Program-made: the position numbers and the translations under genes
The notes under the pieces: model-generated
Databases searched by the model: none
What the model was told of the DNA's origin: nothing
Seen by the model: the letters and a program-made list of their open reading frames with translations, nothing else
Shown: piece by piece, positions 6,209-11,089 of the stretch
Numbering within the stretch: the first letter of the stretch is position 1
Layout of the letters: each line of letters opens with the position of its first letter
Assembly (NCBI GenBank): GCA_024225875.1
Contig: JAAEMD010000504.1
Location: 1 to 11,089, forward strand
Direction of reading: 5' to 3'
Length of the DNA: 11,089 bases
From: a bacterium
GTDB taxonomy: Bacteria > Margulisbacteria > Marinamargulisbacteria > JAAEMD01

Positions 6209-7444
6209 ATGTCAGGAAAAAAACACTCAATAAATAATCCTGTTAAGAAGATTGAAGCCAGGAAAAATTTAAAACATAAGAAGAAGCCATATAGAGAATG
6301 GATAAGTTTAAGGAATAAAATTTATTTAAAAAAGATGCTCATTAATATTTTATCCTTTATTAAAAACAGGGTCGGGATATCATTTTTTGATAGAAAAAAC
6401 AGGAATCTGTTGACGGTTATATTTCTTTTGATATTTTTTACATTGTCTTTTTTGTTTTATGAGATAAAGGTGCCTGGTTCGTTTGATAGTGATTTGAAAA
6501 TGATTTATATCCCAAAAGGAGCCGGGACTAAACGTATTGCACAGTTATTATATGATAAGCAGATTATTAAAAATAAATCTTTTTTTAGAATATATGCCAG
6601 GGTTACAGGGTATGAAAATGACTTGCGTGCAGGGTCATTCAGGTTAAGCCCGTCATATTCATTATCAAGAGTGGCTGATATTTTAATAAATGCCAGCGGT
6701 GCAGCGGATTTAGTTAAGGTTACAGTTCCGGAAGGTTATCAGATAGTTGAAATTGCTGATTTGCTGGAACGTGCAAATCTTGTAATTAAAGATGATTTTA
6801 TCAGGTTTTTAAAATATGAGGCACAGGATATGTTTGTGTCCAGGTACCCTTTTATAAAATTTGCAAAAGACAATAATATTGAAGGCTATTTATTTCCTGA
6901 GACATATTTTTTCGCAAGAGATGTAAGTTATGCTGATATAGTAGAGGCTTTTTTAAAGCAGTTTAAGGAGAAAATAGTTCCTGTCTGGCGAGCTGATGAA
7001 GCAGTTAAAGGTAGTCCAAAACAGCGCTTCCACTTTTATAATATTATTACTATAGCTTCTATTATACAGAAAGAAGCTGCGGTAAAAAGTGAAATGCCAT
7101 ATATTTCATCTGTTTTTTATAACAGGTTAAAAAAGAGGATGCCGCTGGCAGCAGATCCTACAATTGTTTATGCTTTAGGTAAGTCCTGGAAAAATAGAGT
7201 GACGTACAAGGACTTGAAAATCAATTCACCATATAATACATACAGACGATCAGGTTTTCCTCCAACACCTATTGCATCTTTTGGGGTGGAGGCTTTTAAG
7301 GCAGCGCTAAATCCATTAAAGACCAGTTATTTGTTTTTTGTTTCAAACAGAGACAGGACACATAGTTTTACTGAGACTTATGAAGAGCATTTGAAAATTC
7401 AGCATAAAATCAAAAAAATGGCCCGTGAAAAAACGAATAGATAG
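6209..7444 (+). CDS. mltG: Endolytic murein transglycosylase MltG
   Basis: Inner-membrane enzyme that cuts nascent peptidoglycan strands and is thought to end glycan polymerisation. The 411-residue protein has a strongly basic cytoplasmic tail (residues 1-66), one membrane helix (about 67-86, LLTVIFLLIFFTLSFLFYEI), a LysM-like region (about 97-165, including IPKGAGTKRIAQLL) and the YceG catalytic domain with EGYLFPETY (225-233), ASIIQKEA (283-290, probable catalytic E289), FYNRL (303-307), ADPTIVYALG (315-324) and SPYNTY...GFPPTPI (340-355). The long charged N-terminus exceeds that of E. coli MltG. AAGGAT precedes the ATG at good spacing. The gene converges with the gmhB-like gene with only 2 nt between stop codons. 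Confidence 0.95.
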   Translation: MSGKKHSINNPVKKIEARKNLKHKKKPYREWISLRNKIYLKKMLINILSFIKNRVGISFFDRKNRNLLTVIFLLIFFTLSFLFYEIKVPGSFDSDLKMIYIPKGAGTKRIAQLLYDKQIIKNKSFFRIYARVTGYENDLRAGSFRLSPSYSLSRVADILINASGAADLVKVTVPEGYQIVEIADLLERANLVIKDDFIRFLKYEAQDMFVSRYPFIKFAKDNNIEGYLFPETYFFARDVSYADIVEAFLKQFKEKIVPVWRADEAVKGSPKQRFHFYNIITIASIIQKEAAVKSEMPYISSVFYNRLKKRMPLAADPTIVYALGKSWKNRVTYKDLKINSPYNTYRRSGFPPTPIASFGVEAFKAALNPLKTSYLFFVSNRDRTHSFTETYEEHLKIQHKIKKMAREKTNR

Positions 7445-7446
7445 AT

Positions 7447-8010
7447 TTAAAAAAATATTGTTTTGATTGAAACGGCAAGTGAATATAAATTTTTTAATTT
7501 GAAGTCTGCGATCTCAGGAATATTTTCAGTGCTGTTATTAATATATACTGTTTTCATTCCCAGGTTTTTGCCGAATTTCAAATCGGAAATGGAGTCTCCA
7601 GCTATAATAGATTTACTGAAATCTATTTCTTTGAATTCTTTTTTTGCCTTTTCTCCCATTCCAGGTTCAGGCTTTCTGCATAAGCATTTTTCTGAGATAT
7701 TATGAGGACAATAAAATATCTTATCAATGTGTCCCCCTGCAGCTCTTATTTTTTTTAGCATAAAGTTATGTATATCTTCCAGGTCTTTATGGGTCATTAT
7801 TTTTCTGCCAATGCCGCGCTGGTTTGTGACAACAATAATTTTTCTGAAAACTGTAGAGAAAATTTTTATGGCCTCAATGGAACCAGGAAGAAATTCAAAC
7901 TCAGATGTTTTCTTGACATAGTCATTATCAAGTTTTCTGTTTATTACTCCATCCCTGTCTAGAAAGAGAGTCCAGCTGTTGTCGATTTTTATTTCAGGGT
8001 CAGGATACAT
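7447..8010 (-). CDS. gmhB: HAD-IIIA sugar-bisphosphate phosphatase, GmhB-like
   Basis: Probably removes the C7 phosphate of D-glycero-D-manno-heptose 1,7-bisphosphate in nucleotide-heptose synthesis for LPS or other glycans. HAD motif I is FLDRDGVIN (16-24; nucleophile D18, acid D20), motif II VVTNQRGIG (60-68; T62), motif III region CRKPEPGMG with K113, and motif IV GDSISDL (138-144; D139, D143). A zinc site reads C101-x-H103-x5-C109-x-C111. The gap of five between His and Cys is shorter than the roughly twelve in E. coli GmhB (from memory), so histidinol-phosphate phosphatase of the HisB-N type is an alternative. The 187 aa length fits the family. No clear Shine-Dalgarno precedes the ATG. 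The gene converges on mltG, with repeat copy 4 starting 111 nt upstream of its start codon. Confidence 0.82.
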   Translation of the reverse strand: MYPDPEIKIDNSWTLFLDRDGVINRKLDNDYVKKTSEFEFLPGSIEAIKIFSTVFRKIIVVTNQRGIGRKIMTHKDLEDIHNFMLKKIRAAGGHIDKIFYCPHNISEKCLCRKPEPGMGEKAKKEFKEIDFSKSIIAGDSISDLKFGKNLGMKTVYINNSTENIPEIADFKLKNLYSLAVSIKTIFF

Positions 8011-8121
8011 TGTTTTTTATATGGATCAAAAATATAACTTGTTTAATCTCAATCTCCAGTTATTAGAATAGCAGCTATGGATGCTGTAAGTTTATACATC
8101 GTTTAGCAACAGTGTCTTATT

Positions 8122-8236
8122 ATAGCTGATCCAAAGTAAAATGTCCGACACTTAAAGTTTTCAAATGACTTCGTTAATGTACGCAAGTACACTGCACTCA
8201 GGCATTTAAACGGACAGTTCAATTTGTACCAGCTAT
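8122..8236 (+). repeat. Dispersed ~115-nt palindromic repeat, copy 4
   Basis: The best-preserved copy. Ends are TATAGCTGATCCAAAG and TTTGTACCAGCTATA, with AAAATGTCCGACACTTAAAG, TTTTCAAATGACTTCG, the tip GTAC-GCAA-GTAC (8179-8190), and CATTTAAACGGACAG. The outermost TATAGCTG...CAGCTATA could include a TA target duplication of a mobile-element type, as also seen around copy 3. It lies between divergently transcribed genes (gmhB-like and the small membrane protein) and ends 35 nt before the latter. Confidence 0.87.
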
Positions 8237-8271
8237 ATATATCTTTCCTTCTGAAACATTAAAGAGTTATA

Positions 8272-8550
8272 ATGTGCTTAATGAAAACAATAAAGTATAT
8301 TGAACCAGTCAGTCTGGCTAAAATATCAGCAGCGATAGTTTTTTGTATTTCTTTAATTCTCCTTATTCCTTTTATTTTTGATTTTGCAAGAAAAATGCTG
8401 ATGGATGGTGATTTTATTTTTGGTTCGCTGGCTTTTATGTTACTGCCTTTTGTTTATTCTGGCTTTGCCTATATACTGGGTATTTTAATTGCAAAACTCT
8501 ATAATTTTTTTGCCAGCAAAACAGGCGGTATAATGGTTGACTTAGTATAA
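8272..8550 (+). CDS. Small two-helix membrane protein of unknown function
   Basis: A 92-residue protein with two hydrophobic helices, about residues 18-38 (SAAIVFCISLILLIPFIFDF) and 50-75 (FGSLAFMLLPFVYSGFAYILG...), followed by LYNFFASKTGGIMVDL. That closing pattern, a second helix then LYN..A...GG, recurs in small bacterial inner-membrane proteins annotated only as hypothetical; I do not know a function. Both ATGs at 8272 and 8281 are possible starts. AAAGAG (8261-8266) is spaced for the first one. The next gene, nrdD, starts 187 nt further on, so membership in one operon is not evident. Confidence 0.7.
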   Translation: MCLMKTIKYIEPVSLAKISAAIVFCISLILLIPFIFDFARKMLMDGDFIFGSLAFMLLPFVYSGFAYILGILIAKLYNFFASKTGGIMVDLV

Positions 8551-8608
8551 AAATATTTTGCACAGCGTATGTTTTTCAGGTAGCTTAATAACGTATAAAT
8601 TAGAGTTT

Positions 8609-8638
8609 TTGCATATGTCTTTTTAAGGCGCATGTAAT
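8609..8638 (+). promoter_or_regulatory. nrdD: Candidate sigma-70-type promoter for nrdD
   Basis: TTGCAT (8609-8614) and TGTAAT (8633-8638) are separated by 18 nt. The -10 box matches consensus at five of six positions, the -35 at only three. It would yield a leader of roughly 90 nt containing the G-rich structured segment. In AT-rich DNA such matches arise by chance, so this is tentative. Confidence 0.25.
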
Positions 8639-8656
8639 ATTATTAATTAGCATAAG

Positions 8657-8698
8657 GTCAGGGGATGGAGTTTTCTCAACGGGGGATGAAACTTCCTT
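8657..8698 (+). promoter_or_regulatory. G-rich potentially structured leader of nrdD
   Basis: This patch stands out in an AT-rich spacer. GGGGATG occurs twice (8661-8667 and 8682-8688). GGAGTTT (8667-8673) can pair with AAACTTCC (8689-8696) if one T bulges, and GGGG...TTCTC could form a small inner stem, giving a pseudoknot-like arrangement. The order GATGGAG...C-AAC...GATGA...CTtCCT partly resembles the crcB (fluoride) aptamer, but the middle stem that family normally has between AAC and GATG is absent and nrdD is not a usual fluoride-response gene. A regulatory element for nrdD is plausible; its ligand or protein partner cannot be inferred. Confidence 0.3.
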
Positions 8699-8727
8699 GT
8701 AAAAAATATCAAAAAAAACGTTATGAT

Positions 8728-8732
8728 GGGAG
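8728..8732 (+). promoter_or_regulatory. nrdD: Shine-Dalgarno that decides the nrdD start
   Basis: GGGAG lies 5 nt before the ATG at 8738. The two ATGs further upstream (8723, 8726) have only an A-rich stretch before them and would place this motif inside the coding region, so 8738 is preferred. Confidence 0.6.
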
Positions 8733-8737
8733 ATAAC

Positions 8738-10756
8738 ATGTTGAAATATATTAAAAAAAGAGATGGTAGTGTAGTTCCTTTTAATGTTAAAAAAATATCG
8801 GTGGCTATAAGTAAGTCACTTGTTGTTACTAATGTTGATGGAAATGCGGCAGATCAACTGGCTGATAAGGTTGCAGAAATAGCAAATATCACGTATAAAA
8901 ATATAATTCCCACTGTAGAAAACATTCAAGACCTTGTTGAGCATATTTTGATTCAGGAAGGCTATGAAGCGACAGCAAAAGCCTACATTCTTTATAGAGA
9001 GCAGCACGCCCAGATCAGAGATACAAAAGAGTTATTAAGCCAGGCTGTAAATATGGTTGATAATTATCTTTGTGAATCTGACTGGAAGGTAAAAGAAAAT
9101 AGTAATATGGGCTATTCCCTTCAGGGTCTTAACAACTATATCTCATCTCAGGTTTCTGCTGCGTACTGGCTGCATAAAATTTATGATAATCAAGTTAAAC
9201 AGGCTCATGAAAAAGGAGAACTACATGTTCATGACCTGGGTCTTTTAAGCGTTTATTGCTGTGGCTGGGATCTTGCTGATCTTATAGAGCAGGGGCTTGG
9301 TGGAGTATCCGGTAAGGTAGAAAGCGGGCCGCCAAAACATTTTCAGTCAGCTTTAGGTCAGGTAGTAAACTTTTTCTATACATTACAGGGAGAAGCAGCC
9401 GGGGCACAGGCCTTTTCCAGTTTTGATACTCTGCTGGCACCGTTTATCAGATACGATAATCTTTCTTATAAAGATGTAAAGCAGGCAATGCAGGAATTTG
9501 TATTTAATTTAAACATACCGACCCGGGTAGGTTTTCAAACTCCTTTTACGAATATTACTATGGATCTGCAGGCACCTGCAACTTTAGCAGATATGCCTGT
9601 TATTCGAGGCGGAGAACTGCAGAAAGAGACATATAAAGAATTTCAGAGCGAAATGGATATGTTGAACAGGGCCTTTTGTGAAGTTATGATGGCTGGTGAC
9701 TATAAAGGTAGAATTTTCACATTTCCTATTCCGACATATAACTTATCAAAAGATTTTGACTGGGATAACAAAGATTTAAAGCCTCTGTGGGAAATGACAT
9801 CTAAATATGGAGTTCCTTATTTTTCAAATTTTATAAATTCCGATATGAACCCTGAAGATGCCCGTTCTATGTGCTGCCGGTTAAGACTTGATAATAGAGA
9901 GTTGAGAAAAAGAGGGGGGGGACTTTTTGCATCCAACCCTATGACAGGAAGTATTGGTGTTGTAACTATTAATTTACCCAGACTTGGATATGAATCAAAA
10001 GGTGATAAACAGAAGTATTTCCAGAAACTGGACCGTTTACTTGGTCTGGCAAGAAGTAGTCTGGTTACTAAAAGGAAAATACTTGAGAATTTTACAAATC
10101 AGAAACTATATCCTTATTCAAAGCATTATCTGGAAAAAGTGAAGCAGGCCAGAGGATTTTACTGGGCCAATCATTTTAATACTATTGGAGTCCTTGGTAT
10201 GAATGAAGCCGCTATTAATATGACAGGTAAAGATATATCTACTGAAGAAGGGAAAACTTTAGCTACAGAAACACTTAATTATATACGTGATAAACTGGTG
10301 ATTTTTCAAGATGAGGACGGTTTCTTATATAATCTTGAGGCAACACCGGGCGAAGGTACTACATATCGTTTTGCCAGGCTTGATAAGCAGGAATACCCGG
10401 ATATTATTACTTCTGGAAAAGATGAGCCTTATTATACCAATTCTACACATTTACCTGTTGGCTATACTGGTGATATTTTTGAAGCTTTACAGCATCAGGA
10501 TGATTTGCAGACAATGTATACTGGAGGCACAGTTCTGCACGGTTTTGTAGGAGAGAAAATTGATAATATTGAAATATGCAAAAAGCTGGTTAAAAAGATA
10601 GCAGAGAACTTTCATCTGCCATATTTTACAATAACTCCGACCTTTAGTGTCTGTCCTTTACATGGATACATTAAAGGAGAGCATCATTCCTGCCCTGTTG
10701 TAACTAAAACAAATAGTATAATGAATCAGCTGGTAAATGATGTTGTTGCTATATAA
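8738..10756 (+). CDS. nrdD: Anaerobic (class III) ribonucleoside-triphosphate reductase NrdD, lacking the glycyl-radical C-terminus
   Basis: Oxygen-sensitive enzyme that makes deoxyribonucleotides from ribonucleoside triphosphates. With the start at 8738 it has 672 residues. An ATP-cone fills about residues 1-92 (KYIKKRDGSVVPFN near the start). The catalytic ten-stranded barrel follows, with GELHVHDLG (160-168), LNIPTRVGFQTPFTN (258-272), FTFPIPTYN (327-335), the cysteine loop SMCCRLR (377-383), NPMTGSIGVVTINLPRLGY (400-418) and NTIGVLGMNEAA (481-492). At the end, TFSVCPLHGY (635-644) and GEHHSCP (647-653) are the start of the zinc site (C639, H642, C652), but the fourth ligand and the following segment with the radical glycine (usually R-V-x-G-Y, then a WNxGK-like stretch) are replaced by about 19 unrelated residues ending DVVAI. 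No frame in 10690-10823 contains the missing part. nrdG follows after 67 nt. An alternative start at 8723 adds 5 residues. Confidence 0.92.
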   Translation: MLKYIKKRDGSVVPFNVKKISVAISKSLVVTNVDGNAADQLADKVAEIANITYKNIIPTVENIQDLVEHILIQEGYEATAKAYILYREQHAQIRDTKELLSQAVNMVDNYLCESDWKVKENSNMGYSLQGLNNYISSQVSAAYWLHKIYDNQVKQAHEKGELHVHDLGLLSVYCCGWDLADLIEQGLGGVSGKVESGPPKHFQSALGQVVNFFYTLQGEAAGAQAFSSFDTLLAPFIRYDNLSYKDVKQAMQEFVFNLNIPTRVGFQTPFTNITMDLQAPATLADMPVIRGGELQKETYKEFQSEMDMLNRAFCEVMMAGDYKGRIFTFPIPTYNLSKDFDWDNKDLKPLWEMTSKYGVPYFSNFINSDMNPEDARSMCCRLRLDNRELRKRGGGLFASNPMTGSIGVVTINLPRLGYESKGDKQKYFQKLDRLLGLARSSLVTKRKILENFTNQKLYPYSKHYLEKVKQARGFYWANHFNTIGVLGMNEAAINMTGKDISTEEGKTLATETLNYIRDKLVIFQDEDGFLYNLEATPGEGTTYRFARLDKQEYPDIITSGKDEPYYTNSTHLPVGYTGDIFEALQHQDDLQTMYTGGTVLHGFVGEKIDNIEICKKLVKKIAENFHLPYFTITPTFSVCPLHGYIKGEHHSCPVVTKTNSIMNQLVNDVVAI

Positions 10757-10823
10757 GTTTAAAAGTGGTAGAAGTAATGCCAGAGATTTGCTGATTTAAT
10801 GGATTTATTTATAAGATAATAAT

Positions 10824-11089
10824 ATGGGAATTAAATATCTGGAAAAAACTTCATTAATAGACTTCCCGGGGATTATATCTTCGATAATATTTTTTGGTGG
10901 CTGTAATTTTAAATGCAGTTACTGTTATAACAAACCACTTGTTATTAAACCAGAATTAATACCAGATATTACAGAGGAAGAAATAGCAGGTGTTCTGAAT
11001 GAAAGAAAAAACTTTATTGAAGGGGTTGTTTTTACAGGAGGGGAACCATCAATCTATCCTGGACTGCTTGATTTTATCAAGAAAATTAA
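10824..11089 (+). CDS. nrdG: Anaerobic ribonucleotide reductase activating protein NrdG (3' partial)
   Basis: Radical-SAM activase that normally abstracts hydrogen from the glycine of NrdD to switch it on. The first 88 residues are present and the frame runs off the window edge. TSLIDFPG (9-16) is typical of the family, C27-x3-C31-x2-C34 binds the [4Fe-4S] cluster, and FTGGEP (70-75) contributes to SAM binding. It follows nrdD by 67 nt and is probably in the same transcript. No strong Shine-Dalgarno is visible. The pyruvate-formate-lyase activase family is similar, but the neighbouring nrdD makes NrdG the best call. Confidence 0.87.
   Translation, partial: MGIKYLEKTSLIDFPGIISSIIFFGGCNFKCSYCYNKPLVIKPELIPDITEEEIAGVLNERKNFIEGVVFTGGEPSIYPGLLDFIKKI

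Noticed and set aside
3954..8236. CRISPR array or insertion sequence
   Set aside because: The repeated units are about 115 nt, lie kilobases apart in mixed orientation, and have no uniform spacers; no transposase ORF is associated with them.
8657..8698. Calling the nrdD leader a fluoride riboswitch
   Set aside because: The match is partial: the middle stem between AAC and GATG is missing, the pseudoknot needs a bulge, and nrdD is not a known member of that regulon. Kept only as an unexplained structured leader.
10690..10823. Frameshift hiding the NrdD glycyl-radical domain
   Set aside because: Alternative plus frames give short peptides (for example MMLLLYKFKSGRSNARDLLI) with no R-V-x-G-Y or WNxGK pattern, so no single indel restores the domain.

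Overview
The window looks like chromosomal DNA of an AT-rich, anaerobic, probably uncultured bacterium. A class III (oxygen-sensitive) ribonucleotide reductase with its radical-SAM activase, together with a two-subunit class 1B dihydroorotate dehydrogenase, point to an anaerobe. A GmhB-type sugar phosphatase and a GDP-mannose-3,5-epimerase-like enzyme point to elaborate surface glycans. I cannot assign a phylum from the sequence alone.

Layout. Positions 3-95 are the last codons of an unrecognised plus-strand gene. On the minus strand, 117-2762 is a visibly AT-richer block that looks acquired. It holds a 714-residue ABC-type ATPase with the hallmarks of the RloC/PrrC anticodon-nuclease family (Walker A, CPxC zinc-hook candidate, ABC signature, Walker B, then an Arg-x3-Glu...His nuclease triad). 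Upstream of it is a small lysine-rich protein of unknown role whose 5' end appears frameshifted. Next, still on the minus strand, is a GDP-mannose-3,5-epimerase-like SDR enzyme (2847-3821). A divergent 525-nt spacer follows, carrying two copies of a ~115-nt palindromic repeat. The plus-strand pair pyrK-pyrD (4347-5947) then gives the class 1B dihydroorotate dehydrogenase. mltG (6209-7444, peptidoglycan glycan-chain terminase) converges with a gmhB-like HAD phosphatase (7447-8010, minus strand). A 92-residue membrane protein (8272-8550), nrdD (8738-10756) and the start of nrdG (10824 to the window edge) complete the window.

Three observations stand out. First, the RloC-like protein is a likely stress- or phage-responsive tRNA-cutting defence gene. 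Second, an ERIC-like family of ~115-nt imperfect palindromes occurs four times within 4.3 kb, only between genes, with near-identical inverted ends and a variable tip loop. Third, NrdD ends inside its zinc-binding region and lacks the C-terminal glycyl-radical segment that the activase encoded next door should act on. nrdD is also preceded by a G-rich structured leader that partly resembles, but does not fully match, a fluoride-type (crcB) aptamer.
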